Assembly: GCA_036500605.1 (NCBI GenBank)
Contig: DASYBU010000021.1
Coordinates: 62,001 to 126,000, forward strand
Reading direction: 5' to 3'
Source: JAFALK01 sp036500605
GTDB taxonomy: Bacteria; Pseudomonadota; Gammaproteobacteria; Burkholderiales; Burkholderiaceae_C
Length of the DNA: 64,000 nt
The notes beneath the pieces are model-generated. The model did not search any database and was not told the DNA's origin. It saw nothing but the letters and a program-made list of their open reading frames with translations. This document shows, one piece after another, positions 25,153-34,732 of this stretch; positions within the stretch are counted from its first letter, which is position 1, and each line of letters starts with the position of its first letter. The translations under genes and the position numbers were made by a program.

Positions 25153-25178
25153 CGGCCAGACCCGTCAAGGTCTGGCCG
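25153..25178 (-). terminator. Hairpin between accD and folC
   Basis: Perfect 10-bp GC-rich arms (CGGCCAGACC/GGTCTGGCCG) with a 6-base loop, trailed on the minus strand by TCGTTGTTT directly before the folC ATG. It may act as an attenuator or weak terminator within the operon rather than a full stop. Confidence 0.5.
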
Positions 25179-25198
25179 CTGATTCAAGCGTTAGGAAA

Positions 25199-26071
25199 TC
25201 AGGCCACCGCGTCCGAGCTTTGACGCTGGAGCATGGCCAGTTGGCGGGCGATCGTTTCGCGCAGTTGGCGGCGGTCGACGATCATGTCCACGGCGCCCTT
25301 CTCGACCAGGAACTCGGCGCGCTGGAAGCCGGCAGGCAGCTTCTCGCGGACGGTGTTCTCGATCACGCGCGGGCCGGCAAAGCCGATCAGCGCCTTGGGC
25401 TCGGCGATCACGATATCGCCGATGAAGGCAAAGCTGGCCGAGACGCCGCCCATCGTCGGGTCGGTCAGCACGCTGATGTAGGGCAGCTTGGCTTTGGCCA
25501 GATGCGTCAACGAGGCATTGGTCTTGGCCATCTGCATCAGCGAGAGCAGGCCTTCCTGCATGCGCGCGCCGCCGGTGGCGGTGAAGCAGATGAAGGGCAC
25601 CTTCTGCTCGATGGCGGTTTCGACGCCGCGCACAAAGCGCTCGCCGACGACCGAACCCATCGAGCCGCCCATGAAGTCGAACTCGAAGCAGGCCACGACC
25701 ACGGGCACGCTCATGACGGCGCCGCCCATCACGATCAGCGCGTCGGTCTCGCCGGTCGATTCCAGCGCTTCCTTCAGGCGATCGGGGTACTTCTTGCTGT
25801 CCTTGAACTTCAGGGGGTCAACCGGCAAGACCTCCTGGCCCAATTCATAACGGCCCTCGCCGTCGAGGAAGTGATCCAGGCGGGCGCGGGCGCCGATGCG
25901 GTGGTGATGTCCGCACTTGGGGCAGACATTGGCATTGCTTTCCAGGTCGGTCTTGTAGAGCACCGTCTCGCAGGACGGGCACTTGATCCATAAGCCTTCG
26001 GGCACCGTGCGGCGCTCGCCCGGTTCCTGCTGCTGCATCTTGGGCGGCAAAAGTTTCTCAAGCCAACTCAT
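25199..26071 (-). CDS. accD: Acetyl-CoA carboxylase carboxyltransferase subunit beta
   Basis: 290 residues. Forms the carboxyltransferase with AccA and makes malonyl-CoA for fatty acid synthesis. An N-terminal zinc ribbon of four cysteines (CPSCETVL and CPKCGHHH) is followed by the crotonase-like domain with GGARMQEGLLSLMQMAKT. It lies 25 bp after trpA in the usual betaproteobacterial trpBA-accD-folC order. Confidence 0.97.
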   Translation of the reverse strand: MSWLEKLLPPKMQQQEPGERRTVPEGLWIKCPSCETVLYKTDLESNANVCPKCGHHHRIGARARLDHFLDGEGRYELGQEVLPVDPLKFKDSKKYPDRLKEALESTGETDALIVMGGAVMSVPVVVACFEFDFMGGSMGSVVGERFVRGVETAIEQKVPFICFTATGGARMQEGLLSLMQMAKTNASLTHLAKAKLPYISVLTDPTMGGVSASFAFIGDIVIAEPKALIGFAGPRVIENTVREKLPAGFQRAEFLVEKGAVDMIVDRRQLRETIARQLAMLQRQSSDAVA

Positions 26072-26096
26072 CGCAGACTCCTATCTAACGTTCGAT

Positions 26097-26894
26097 TCAA
26101 GCGTCAAGCGCGGCCCTGATCTCGTGGATGAAGGCGGCACCGGCGGAAGCAACATTATCCCTTGACTGGACTTCAAGCAGCTCGACCAGCTTGGAACCGA
26201 TCACCACGGCGTCCGAAACATCGGCCACGGCCCGCGCGGTGGCGCCATCGCGGATGCCGAAACCGACGCCGACCGGCACGCTCACATGCAGGCGGATGCG
26301 CGGAATTGCCTCGGCCACGGCGGTGGTATTCAGGTGCCCGGCCCCGGTCACGCCCTTGAGCGAGACGTAATAGACGTAGCCACTCGCCAACTGGCCGATC
26401 TGCTCCATGCGGGCCGCTGTCGATGTTGGCGCCAACAGGAAGATCAGATCCATCTCCTGCGCGCGCAAGGCGGCGGCGAAGCTTTCGCACTCCTCGGGCG
26501 GGTAGTCGACGATCAGCACGCCGTCCACGCCGGCGGCCTTGGCGTCCACCACGAAACGTTCCATGCCGTAGCGCTCGACCGGATTGGCGTAACCCATCAG
26601 CACCACGGGCGTCGTGTTGTTGCCGGCGCGGAAGGCGCTCACGTAACGCAATACCTGGGCGAGGCCGACACCGTGCTTCAAGGCCCGCTCACCGGCACGC
26701 TGGATCACCGGGCCATCGGCCATCGGGTCTGAGAAGGGCACACCGAGTTCGATCACGTCGGCGCCGGCGGCGGCCATCGCGAGCATCAGGTCGACCGTCG
26801 CGTCGGGGTACGGATCACCGGCGGTGACAAAGGGGATCAATGCCTTGCGGCCTTGGGCCTTGAGACCGGCGAAGGTGGCAGCGATGCGGCTCAT
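26097..26894 (-). CDS. trpA: Tryptophan synthase alpha subunit
   Basis: 265 residues. Splits indole-3-glycerol phosphate and passes indole to TrpB. The catalytic Glu is in DVIELGVPFSDPMADGP and the Asp in LIVDYPPEE. The start overlaps the trpB stop by 4 bp (ATGA), which supports coupled translation and matched subunits. Confidence 0.97.
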   Translation of the reverse strand: MSRIAATFAGLKAQGRKALIPFVTAGDPYPDATVDLMLAMAAAGADVIELGVPFSDPMADGPVIQRAGERALKHGVGLAQVLRYVSAFRAGNNTTPVVLMGYANPVERYGMERFVVDAKAAGVDGVLIVDYPPEECESFAAALRAQEMDLIFLLAPTSTAARMEQIGQLASGYVYYVSLKGVTGAGHLNTTAVAEAIPRIRLHVSVPVGVGFGIRDGATARAVADVSDAVVIGSKLVELLEVQSRDNVASAGAAFIHEIRAALDA

Positions 26895-28135
26895 TGCGCA
26901 CCTCCCTTCACCGTATGCCCGGCTTGCGAGGGCTGGTCATAGACCTTGGCGCCCGACAGATCAGCCACCGTGCCGATGTCCTTGTCGCCGCGTCCCGAGA
27001 GGTTCACAAGCAGGATCTGATCCGGCTTCATCGTCGGCGCCAGCTTCATCGCATAGGCCACGGCATGGCTCGATTCGAGCGCCGGAATGATGCCTTCCGT
27101 GCGGCACAGGCGATGGAAAGCCTCAAGCGCCTCCGCATCGGTGATGCCCACGTATTCGGCGCGGCCGATGTCCTTCAGATAGGAATGCTCAGGGCCGACG
27201 CCCGGATAGTCGAGGCCCGCCGAGATCGAGTGTGTCTCGATGATCTGGCCGTCAGCATCCTGCAGCAGATAGGTGCGGTTGCCGTGCAGCACGCCCGGGC
27301 TGCCGCGGCTCAGCGTGGCCGCATGCTTGGGGCTGTCCATGCCCTGCCCGGCCGCTTCCACGCCGATCAGCCGAACGTCCGCGTGCTCGATGTACGGATA
27401 GAAAATGCCGATGGCGTTGGAGCCGCCGCCGACGCAGGCGATCACTGCATCAGGCTGGCGGCCGGCCAGCGGTGGCATCTGCGTCAGGCACTCATCGCCG
27501 ATCACGCGCTGGAAATCGCGGACCATGCGCGGATAAGGCGAAGGCCCGGCCACGGTGCCGATGATGTAGAAGGTCGATTCGATGTTGGTGACCCAGTCGC
27601 GCATCGCCTCGTTGAGCGCGTCCTTCAGGGTCTTGCTGCCGCTCTCGACCGGCACCACGCGGGCGCCGAGCAGGTTCATGCGGTAGACATTCGGCGACTG
27701 ACGCTTCACGTCTTCGCTGCCCATGTAGACCACGCATTCCATGCCGTAGCGAGCGCAGATCGTGGCCGTGGCCACGCCGTGCTGGCCCGCACCCGTTTCG
27801 GCGATCACGCGCTTCTTGCCCATGCGCTTGGCGAGCAGGGCCTGGCCGATCGTGTTGTTGACCTTGTGCGCGCCGGTGTGGTTCAGGTCTTCGCGCTTCA
27901 GGTAGATCTGCGCGCCGCCTAACTCCCGGCTCAAGCGGTCCGCGTGATAGATCGGGCTCGGGCGCCCCACGAAGTGGTCGAGCTCATGCGCGAACTCGCG
28001 CTTGAACTCGGCGTCCTGGCTGTAATGGTTGTACGCGGTTTCGAGTTCGTCGAGCGCGTGGACCAGGGTCTCGGCCACGAAACGGCCGCCATAGATGCCG
28101 AAATGCCCCTTGGCATCGGGTTGTTGATAGCTCAT
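26891..28135 (-). CDS. trpB: Tryptophan synthase beta subunit
   Basis: 414 residues. PLP enzyme joining indole and serine to give tryptophan. The PLP lysine is in LNHTGAHKVNN and the phosphate-binding glycine loop in CVGGGSNAIG. It starts 14 bp after trpF, giving a truA-trpF-trpB-trpA run. The trpE, trpG, trpD and trpC genes are not in this window, so the pathway is split. Confidence 0.97.
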   Translation of the reverse strand: MSYQQPDAKGHFGIYGGRFVAETLVHALDELETAYNHYSQDAEFKREFAHELDHFVGRPSPIYHADRLSRELGGAQIYLKREDLNHTGAHKVNNTIGQALLAKRMGKKRVIAETGAGQHGVATATICARYGMECVVYMGSEDVKRQSPNVYRMNLLGARVVPVESGSKTLKDALNEAMRDWVTNIESTFYIIGTVAGPSPYPRMVRDFQRVIGDECLTQMPPLAGRQPDAVIACVGGGSNAIGIFYPYIEHADVRLIGVEAAGQGMDSPKHAATLSRGSPGVLHGNRTYLLQDADGQIIETHSISAGLDYPGVGPEHSYLKDIGRAEYVGITDAEALEAFHRLCRTEGIIPALESSHAVAYAMKLAPTMKPDQILLVNLSGRGDKDIGTVADLSGAKVYDQPSQAGHTVKGGAQ

Positions 28136-28149
28136 GTCTTCTTCCGCTT

Positions 28150-28776
28150 TCAGCTTGGCTGCAGATCGGCCGCGCGAACGGCGGCGCAGAACTGCTGGAT
28201 CAGGTTGGCGTCCTTGATGCCTTTCGACACCTCGACGCCAGAACTCACGTCAACGGCCCAGGGCCGCAGCTGAAGCACGCCAGTCGTCACATTTCCGGCA
28301 TGCAACCCACCAGACAAAACGACTGGACGGGGCACGTTTCGAGGAATGAGAGACCAATCGAAGACCTTTCCACCACCGCCATAACCTTCGACATGAGCGT
28401 CAAGAAGGATGGCCTGGGCGCGAGAAAACTGATGGGCGAAGTCTAGCAAATCGAAACCGGGCTCCATGCGCGCGGCGCGCAGGAAGGGACGCTGGATGCG
28501 CGCGCAGTCGGCCGGCGACTCGTCGCCGTGGAACTGCACCAGCATGTTCGGCACGGCAGCCAGCCCTTCGGCCAGTTCGGCATCGCTCGCATTCACGAAC
28601 AGGCCCACGGGCGTGACGAATGGAGGCAGGCGGCTCGCCAGCTCGGCGGCGCGCGCCGGCGTCACGTAGCGCGGGCTCTTGGCGTAGAAGACAAAGCCCA
28701 CGGCATCGGCGCCCGCAGCCACGGCGGCGTCAACGTCGGCCTCGCGGGTGAGGCCGCAGATCTTGATTCGAGTCAT
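28150..28776 (-). CDS. trpF: Phosphoribosylanthranilate isomerase
   Basis: 208 residues. Amadori isomerisation step of tryptophan synthesis. TIM-barrel with the catalytic Cys in RIKICGLTRE and the Asp in AVDVSSGVE. The ATG at 28776 overlaps the truA stop (ATGA) and is preferred over an in-frame TTG three codons upstream. Confidence 0.96.
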   Translation of the reverse strand: MTRIKICGLTREADVDAAVAAGADAVGFVFYAKSPRYVTPARAAELASRLPPFVTPVGLFVNASDAELAEGLAAVPNMLVQFHGDESPADCARIQRPFLRAARMEPGFDLLDFAHQFSRAQAILLDAHVEGYGGGGKVFDWSLIPRNVPRPVVLSGGLHAGNVTTGVLQLRPWAVDVSSGVEVSKGIKDANLIQQFCAAVRAADLQPS

Positions 28777-29555
28777 GGGAGCCAATCCATCGCGGCGGTG
28801 TGTTCAGGGATCTTCAATTCGGCATCGTAGTACGGGCCGACAAAGTACAGGCCATCCGCTGCAAAGGTCGGCGCGGCGGCATCGCGGTTGCGCGCGGCCA
28901 GCACCTCGACCAGCCAGTCGGGCTGGCGCGTGCCCGTGCCCACGGCGATCAGGCAGCCCATCAGGTTGCGCACCATGTGATGCAGGAAGGCCGAGCCGTC
29001 GAACTCAAAGCGCCAATAGGCACCACGCTTGCTGATCTCGATCTTGCGAAGCGTCTTGACCGGCGAAGCCGCCTGGCATTCCGAAGAGCGGAACGAAGTG
29101 AAATCATGCTCGCCGATCAGGTGCGCGGCCGCCGCCTGCATGGCTTCTTGATCGAGCGGGCGGAACACCCATCCCGCACTCCCGGCTTCGATCGCCGGGC
29201 GCACGATCGACTCGAGCAGCAGATAGACATAACGTCGCCCCCGAGCGTCGTAGCGCGCGTGGAAGCTGTCGCCCGGAAAGGCGCACCACTGCACCGCGAT
29301 ATCGGACGGCAGGTAGCGGTTGGTGCCGCGTATCCAGGAGAAAGGCTCGCGCTCGACCGGCGAATCAAAGTGCACGACCTGGTTGAGCCCATGCACGCCG
29401 GTATCGGTGCGGCCCGCGCAGATCGTGCGGATCGGCGCGGCGGCGAATTCGCTCAGACCCTTCTCCAGCGCATCCTGGACCGTGCGCCGGTCAGGCTGGC
29501 TTTGCCAGCCGTTGTAGGCCTGCCCGCGATAGGCAATGCCGAGCGCAACGCGCAT
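28773..29555 (-). CDS. truA: tRNA pseudouridine(38-40) synthase
   Basis: 260 residues. Converts uridines 38-40 of the tRNA anticodon arm to pseudouridine. The catalytic Asp lies in CAGRTDTGVHGLNQVVHF, and the start RVALGIAYRGQAYNGWQSQ is typical. Overlaps trpF by 4 bp; the fimV terminator precedes it by about 30 bp. Confidence 0.96.
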   Translation of the reverse strand: MRVALGIAYRGQAYNGWQSQPDRRTVQDALEKGLSEFAAAPIRTICAGRTDTGVHGLNQVVHFDSPVEREPFSWIRGTNRYLPSDIAVQWCAFPGDSFHARYDARGRRYVYLLLESIVRPAIEAGSAGWVFRPLDQEAMQAAAAHLIGEHDFTSFRSSECQAASPVKTLRKIEISKRGAYWRFEFDGSAFLHHMVRNLMGCLIAVGTGTRQPDWLVEVLAARNRDAAAPTFAADGLYFVGPYYDAELKIPEHTAAMDWLP

Positions 29556-29583
29556 CTTGAGAAACTCCAGCAGAAAGTAAAAA

Positions 29584-29604
29584 GCGCCCGGGGATGCCGG
29601 GCGC
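29584..29604 (-). terminator. Rho-independent terminator after fimV
   Basis: Perfect 8-bp GC stem (GCGCCCGG/CCGGGCGC), 5-base loop, followed on the minus strand by TTTTTACTTTCTG. It separates fimV from truA. Confidence 0.85.
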
Positions 29605-29631
29605 CTTGATTATCGAGGAGCCGGGATCAGC

Positions 29632-29658
29632 TCACTCAGTTCACTCAGTTCACTCAGT
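29632..29658. repeat. 9-bp tandem repeat (TCACTCAGT) x3 at the fimV stop
   Basis: Three perfect copies spanning the fimV stop codon. On the minus strand each unit carries an in-frame TGA, so extra copies would only repeat the stop and leave the protein unchanged. Confidence 0.9.
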
Positions 29659-32164
29659 TCAGCTTGTCGAGCATGGCGCGAGCCTTGGCTTGCAGCTCGC
29701 CGCTGGACTTGCCGATGACTTCCTGCAGCACTTCGCGAGCACCTTCCACATCGCCGATCTGGCGGAATTCCTCGGCCAGCTCAAGCTGACGCTGGAGCGG
29801 GTCGCCCTCGTCGTCGGTCAGGTCGAAGCTGTGCGTGGATTCGATGTCGTCGGACGAAGACGAAGGCGCCTCGGTCTTGGGCAGATCCAGGCTGACCGAA
29901 GACAGGTCGAAGTCGAGGCCGCCACCGGAGGCCGGCGGTGCCGCAGGCGTCGAGCCGAGGTCGTCGAGATCGAACTTCAGGTCAGCGCCGAGATCTTCGG
30001 GCGGGGCCGAGAGATCGAAGTCCATCGCCATCGGCGATTGCGAGACCGAGGGCGACATGGCTTGCGTGGCCGCCATCGCGTTCGGCGACACCGGCGGTGC
30101 CGCGGGCGGGCTGCCCAGGTCCAGATCGAGGTCGAAACCGCTGATCGGGCCACCAGGATCGCCCATCGAAGAAGGCGTCAGTGCCATCGGCTCGGTCGGC
30201 ATCAGGCTCGGCGCAGTGATGGTGGCCGGCATCGTGCTGGCGTCCATCGGCTCGGGGTGCACGGCCGGGCCGTCATCGGGCTGGGCGGGTGCGCCACCGG
30301 GCTGGTAGAGCGGGTTCTCGGCATCGATCTGGCGCCCCAGTTCCTGCGCCTTGAGCCAGTCTTCGCCCGTGCCGCCGGTTTCAGCAAAGAGCTGCACGGC
30401 CAGTTGCTCGAAGCCGCGCGTATCGCGGCGCTTGGCGTAGACCTCCAGCAGCTTGATGCGGATGGCCATGCGCTCAGGATTGGCGCGCAGCGCTTCCTTG
30501 AGGATTTCCTCGGCCTGCAGGTCGCGGCCATAGGCCAGGTACACATCCGCCTCGGCCACCGGATCGACGTCGCCGATCGCATCGAGCTGGCTCAGCGAAT
30601 AGCTCATCGACGAAGCCGAGGTGGCATCGCGCGTGTCAACGCGCTGGCCGCCGGTCTGGCCGAAGAAGGAATCGGGCGCCAGACGGCTTTCGTGGAAGCC
30701 GGTGTCGGCCTTGCTGTTGTTGCGGTTGCGATAGCGGTAGAAACCGAAGCCCGCGAGGCCCAGCAGGGCCAGCAGACCGCCACCGAACGCGCCGGGGTTT
30801 TGCAGGATCAGGTCAACGATGCCATCCGAGCTCGGCGCAGGCGCCGGTGCCGGCACCACCACAGGCTTGCTGGCGGGCTTGCTCGCGGCCTGCGCCACGA
30901 CGGGCGGCGGCACGATCTGGCTCGGCACCGAAGCCGCGACCACGGGCGCAGGAGCGGCCGCGACGACGGGAACCGGTGCAGGGGCCGGAGCCGGCGCTAC
31001 CACCGGTGCCGGTGCGGGCTTGGCCGCATCCTGCAGCTTCTTCAGCTCTTCGACATTGCGGGTCAGCTCGGCCACGCGCGTGGCGGAATCCTTTTTCTCG
31101 GTGGCCTTCGAGGCCTTGACCTCGGCGGCAGCACTCGCGGCCTTGGACAGCGTCAGCTTGTCAGGCGCTTGCGCCACGGCAGGCTTCTTGTCCTCGACGG
31201 CGGCCTGCACCTGGCCCTTGGCCTGGCGCTGGCTCTCGTCCTGCTTCAAGGTCGGTGCGGCCCCGGCCAGGCGCTGGCGATAGGCGTTGAAATCGGCGCT
31301 CTGCGCCTGAATCACCTGCCGGGCCTCGCCCGTCGAAACGTTGCCGAGCTGTTCGCTGCCTGGCACCTGCAACACGCTGCCCGACTTGAGCAGGTTCATG
31401 TTGCTGTCGATGAAGGCATCGGGATTGGCGCGGTACAGGCCGACCAGCATCTGGTCGAGCGAAATGCCGGCCGGCTGGGTCTTGCCCGCAATGCGCGAGA
31501 GCGAATCGCCGGGCTTGACCGTGTACTCGCTGGCGCCCGTGGGAGCCGGCGCGGGCTTCGGCGCAGCAGCGTCGGCCATCTTGGGTGTCGGAGCAGGACG
31601 GCTGGCCGCGGGGGCGGGCCTTGGCGCTGTCGTGGGCGCTGCAGCCATCGGTGCGGGCGCTTCGGCAGCAACGGGAGCGGGTGCTGCTGCGGGTGCCGGC
31701 GCAATCACCGGCGCTGTGGCCACGCTCGACGGAGCCGAGGCCGGCTTGCTGGTCGGCGGGTCGAACAGCAGCGTGTATTCGCGCACCAGGCGACCACTGG
31801 CCCAATTGAGCTCGAGGATCACGTCGACAAACGGTTCCTGCACGGCGCGGTCACTGCTGACACGCAGCACCGTGCGGCCACCGCTTTGCACCATCTGCAC
31901 CTGGGCCGTGGTCAGGATCGGGTTGTAGTCAATGCCGCTGGCGCGATAGGAATCAGGCGAGGCCACGCGCACCTTGAGCGTGCCGGCTTCTTCCGGGCTC
32001 AGGCTGGTGAGTTCGATCTCGGCCCGGAGCGTTTCGCCCAGAGCGGACTGGACTGACAATTTGCCCAGTCCGACGCCCCAGGCAGCGCTTGTGGCCCCAA
32101 GGGCCAGGGCAGCCGCCACCTGTGTGTAGGCAAAGCGCTTGAGCGCGCGGGATGAATGTTTCAA
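29654..32164 (-). CDS. fimV: FimV/HubP-like polar peptidoglycan-binding protein
   Basis: About 836 residues. Signal peptide region (TQVAAALALGATSAAWGVG), then the conserved FimV N-terminal domain (LGKLSVQSALGETLRAEIEL), a LysM domain (YTVKPGDSLSRIAGKTQ) and Ala/Pro-rich linkers. A membrane segment (GGGLLALLGLAGFGFYRY) and a long acidic cytoplasmic part follow, ending in the FimV C-terminal helical domain (LAEEFRQIGDVEGAREVLQEV). Family members organise cell poles and support type IV pili and twitching. No ATG is suitable; a TTG at 32164 after GGGGGTCACC fits the family start, but this is uncertain, and the frame stays open up to 32311. Embedded between asd and truA as in related genomes. Confidence 0.88.
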   Translation of the reverse strand: MKHSSRALKRFAYTQVAAALALGATSAAWGVGLGKLSVQSALGETLRAEIELTSLSPEEAGTLKVRVASPDSYRASGIDYNPILTTAQVQMVQSGGRTVLRVSSDRAVQEPFVDVILELNWASGRLVREYTLLFDPPTSKPASAPSSVATAPVIAPAPAAAPAPVAAEAPAPMAAAPTTAPRPAPAASRPAPTPKMADAAAPKPAPAPTGASEYTVKPGDSLSRIAGKTQPAGISLDQMLVGLYRANPDAFIDSNMNLLKSGSVLQVPGSEQLGNVSTGEARQVIQAQSADFNAYRQRLAGAAPTLKQDESQRQAKGQVQAAVEDKKPAVAQAPDKLTLSKAASAAAEVKASKATEKKDSATRVAELTRNVEELKKLQDAAKPAPAPVVAPAPAPAPVPVVAAAPAPVVAASVPSQIVPPPVVAQAASKPASKPVVVPAPAPAPSSDGIVDLILQNPGAFGGGLLALLGLAGFGFYRYRNRNNSKADTGFHESRLAPDSFFGQTGGQRVDTRDATSASSMSYSLSQLDAIGDVDPVAEADVYLAYGRDLQAEEILKEALRANPERMAIRIKLLEVYAKRRDTRGFEQLAVQLFAETGGTGEDWLKAQELGRQIDAENPLYQPGGAPAQPDDGPAVHPEPMDASTMPATITAPSLMPTEPMALTPSSMGDPGGPISGFDLDLDLGSPPAAPPVSPNAMAATQAMSPSVSQSPMAMDFDLSAPPEDLGADLKFDLDDLGSTPAAPPASGGGLDFDLSSVSLDLPKTEAPSSSSDDIESTHSFDLTDDEGDPLQRQLELAEEFRQIGDVEGAREVLQEVIGKSSGELQAKARAMLDKLN

Positions 32165-32395
32165 GGTGACCCCCAAAGCGACAAAGCGACCGCCCCGGGG
32201 CAGTCGCCTGTTACGACGATTGTTATCTGTGCGTCCGACACGCTCACCATGCTGTTCTCTTTGGTCATAGCCACAAGGAAAACACAACAACGACAAGCAT
32301 ATACGCTGCAACCCTCATCTAAAGGGTCAAATGCAGTCTTGCTTCACGCCATTCACGACCGGTAACAAGGTCATGTCGCAATCGGGCAACGAAAA

Positions 32396-32421
32396 GTTCG
32401 GGGTTCTACTGATCCCCGAAC
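32396..32421 (-). terminator. Rho-independent terminator after asd
   Basis: Perfect 8-bp arms (GTTCGGGG/CCCCGAAC) with a 10-base loop, followed on the minus strand by TTTTCGTT. It lies 31 bp after the asd stop and should end the leu-asd transcript before fimV. Confidence 0.75.
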
Positions 32422-32451
32422 GGCCCCTCGTGTCACGTCATCGGTGTGTGG

Positions 32452-33567
32452 TCAGCGGTCGAGAAGGATGCGCAACATGCGGCGCAGCGGCTCGGCAGCG
32501 CCCCACAACAGCTGATCGCCGATCGTGAATGCACCCAGATACTCCGGCCCCATCGCCAGCTTGCGCAGGCGACCAACGGGGATCGTCATCGTTCCGGTGA
32601 CGGCCACGGGGGTCAAGTCCTTGATGGTGGCTTCACGCGTGTTCGGCACCACCTTCACCCACTCGTTATCCGCGGCAATCATGGCCTCGATATCGGCCAG
32701 GGGCACATCCTTCTTGAGCTTGAAGGTCAGCGCCTGGCTGTGGCAGCGCATCGCGCCGACGCGCACGCAGAAGCCGTCGACCGGCACTGCGGCCACATTG
32801 CCGAGGATCTTGTTCGTCTCGGCCATGCCCTTCCACTCTTCCTTGGACATGCCGTCGCCGAGGTCGCGGTCGATCCAGGGGATCAACGAGCCGCCGAGCG
32901 GCACGCCGAAGTTGGCGGTCTCATCGGCCGAGAGCGAACGCTGCTTGGCGATGACCTTGCGGTCGATCTCGAGGATCGCGCTCTTGGGGTCGGCCAGCAG
33001 ATCGCTAACCTCACGGTTCAGCGTGCCGTATTGGGTCAGCAGCTCGCGCATGTGCTGCGCGCCGCCGCCCGAGGCGGCTTGATACGTCTGCGTGCTCATC
33101 CAATCGACCAGGCCGGCCTTGAAGAGCGCGCCCACGCCCATCAGCATGCAGCTGACGGTGCAGTTGCCGCCGACCCAGTTCTTGCCGCCCTTGGCGATCG
33201 CGTCCTTGATCACCGGCATGTTGACCGGGTCGAGCACGATCACGGCGTCATCGTTCATGCGCAGCGTGGAGGCCGCGTCAATCCAGTGGCCGTTCCAGCC
33301 CGCAGCGCGCAGCTTGGGGAAAACTTCGCTCGTGTAGTCGCCGCCCTGCGCGGTGATGATGATCTCGCAGCGCTTGAGCTGTTCGATATCAAAAGCGCTT
33401 TGCAGCTGGGTCTCGTTCTTGGCGAAGGCCGGGGCCTTGCCGCCGGCGTTGCTGGTGCTGAAGAACAGCGGCTCGATCAGATCGAAGTCGCGCTCGGCCG
33501 CCATGCGGTCCATCAGCACGGAGCCGACCATGCCGCGCCAGCCTACCAGTCCTACCAATGTCGTCAT
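32452..33567 (-). CDS. asd: Aspartate-semialdehyde dehydrogenase
   Basis: 371 residues. Reduces aspartyl phosphate to the semialdehyde, the branch point for lysine, threonine, methionine and diaminopimelate. The NADP-binding start is LVGLVGWRGMVGSVLMDRM, and the catalytic Cys is in GGNCTVSCMLM. The ATG at 33567 is preceded by GAAGGAAG. It follows leuB by 73 bp; that gap holds a 9-bp inverted repeat (33582-33590/33608-33616) with no T-run. Confidence 0.97.
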   Translation of the reverse strand: MTTLVGLVGWRGMVGSVLMDRMAAERDFDLIEPLFFSTSNAGGKAPAFAKNETQLQSAFDIEQLKRCEIIITAQGGDYTSEVFPKLRAAGWNGHWIDAASTLRMNDDAVIVLDPVNMPVIKDAIAKGGKNWVGGNCTVSCMLMGVGALFKAGLVDWMSTQTYQAASGGGAQHMRELLTQYGTLNREVSDLLADPKSAILEIDRKVIAKQRSLSADETANFGVPLGGSLIPWIDRDLGDGMSKEEWKGMAETNKILGNVAAVPVDGFCVRVGAMRCHSQALTFKLKKDVPLADIEAMIAADNEWVKVVPNTREATIKDLTPVAVTGTMTIPVGRLRKLAMGPEYLGAFTIGDQLLWGAAEPLRRMLRILLDR

Positions 33568-33640
33568 CTTGCTTCCTTCTATCACCCTGGTTCACCCGGC
33601 TCGTTCGCCAGGGTGAGAGGGGCGAGACGAACCGAGAGCT

Positions 33641-34732
33641 CTAGCTCTTGATGGTTTTCGTCGTGGTCATCGCAGCAACAACTGCGTTACCCATCTCGCT
33701 TGTGCCCACTTTTTGGGTGCCCTCGCTCCAGATGTCCGCTGTACGCAGACCCTGGGACAGCACAACGCCAACGGCCGCTTCGATTTTCGAGGCAGCTTCG
33801 GGCTGGTTGAGGGAGAACTTGAGCATCATGGCAGCAGACAGAATTGTAGCCAGAGGATTGGCAATCCCCTTGCCCGCGATATCAGGGGCGCTGCCATGAC
33901 TCGGTTCATAGAGCCCCTTGTTGTTCTTGTCCAACGAGGCCGAGGGCAGCATGCCGATCGAGCCGGTCAGCATTGCGGCCTCGTCCGAGAGGATGTCGCC
34001 GAACATATTGCCCGTCACGACCACGTCGAATTTCTTCGGCGCCTTGACGAGTTGCATCGCGGCGTTGTCCACGTACATGTGGTCGAGTTCGACGTCCGGG
34101 TACTGCGCGTGGACCTCGGTCACGACGTCCTTCCAGAACTGGAAGGTCTCCAGCACATTGGCCTTGTCGACGCTGGTCACGCGCTTGCTGCGCTTGCGCG
34201 CGGCCTGGAAGGCGACGTGCGCGATGCGCTCAATCTCGGGACGCGAGTAGCGCATCGTGTCGAAGGCTTCTTCGCTGCCGGGGAAGTGGCCGTCAACGGC
34301 AGTGCGGCGGCCGCGCGGCTGGCCGAAGTAGATGTCGCCGGTCAGCTCGCGGATGATCAGGATGTCGAGGCCCGCCACCAGTTCGGGCTTGAGGCTCGAA
34401 GCATGCGTCAGCTGCTCGTAGCAGATCGCCGGCCGGAAATTGGCGAACAGGCCCAGCTCCTTGCGCAGGCCCAGGATCGCCTGCTCGGGGCGCAGGCGTC
34501 GTTCGAGCTTGTCGTACTTCCAGTCGCCGACGGCGCCGAACAGCACGGCATCCGCGTCCTTCGCGAGCTTGAGCGTGGCTTCGGGCAGCGGATGGCCGGA
34601 AGCCTCGTAAGCGGCGCCGCCGACGGGCGCGGTTTCGGTCTCGAACTTCAGGTCCAGCACGTTCAAGACCTTGACGGCCTCGGCCATGATTTCGGTGCCG
34701 ATGCCGTCACCGGGGAGGATTGCGATTTTCAT
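33641..34732 (-). CDS. leuB: 3-isopropylmalate dehydrogenase
   Basis: 363 residues. Oxidative decarboxylation step of leucine synthesis. Begins MKIAILPGDGIGTEI; the substrate loop is LRKELGLFANFRPA; metal/NAD motif MFGDILSDEAAMLTGSIGMLPSAS. The start overlaps the stop of the acyltransferase gene by 4 bp (ATGA), so leuB is coupled to that non-leucine gene. Confidence 0.97.
   Translation of the reverse strand: MKIAILPGDGIGTEIMAEAVKVLNVLDLKFETETAPVGGAAYEASGHPLPEATLKLAKDADAVLFGAVGDWKYDKLERRLRPEQAILGLRKELGLFANFRPAICYEQLTHASSLKPELVAGLDILIIRELTGDIYFGQPRGRRTAVDGHFPGSEEAFDTMRYSRPEIERIAHVAFQAARKRSKRVTSVDKANVLETFQFWKDVVTEVHAQYPDVELDHMYVDNAAMQLVKAPKKFDVVVTGNMFGDILSDEAAMLTGSIGMLPSASLDKNNKGLYEPSHGSAPDIAGKGIANPLATILSAAMMLKFSLNQPEAASKIEAAVGVVLSQGLRTADIWSEGTQKVGTSEMGNAVVAAMTTTKTIKS

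Noticed and set aside
29594..32056. 820-codon plus-strand frame over fimV
   Set aside because: Antisense to fimV; the Gly/Arg/His-rich translation is a shadow of the Ala/Pro-rich coding sequence.
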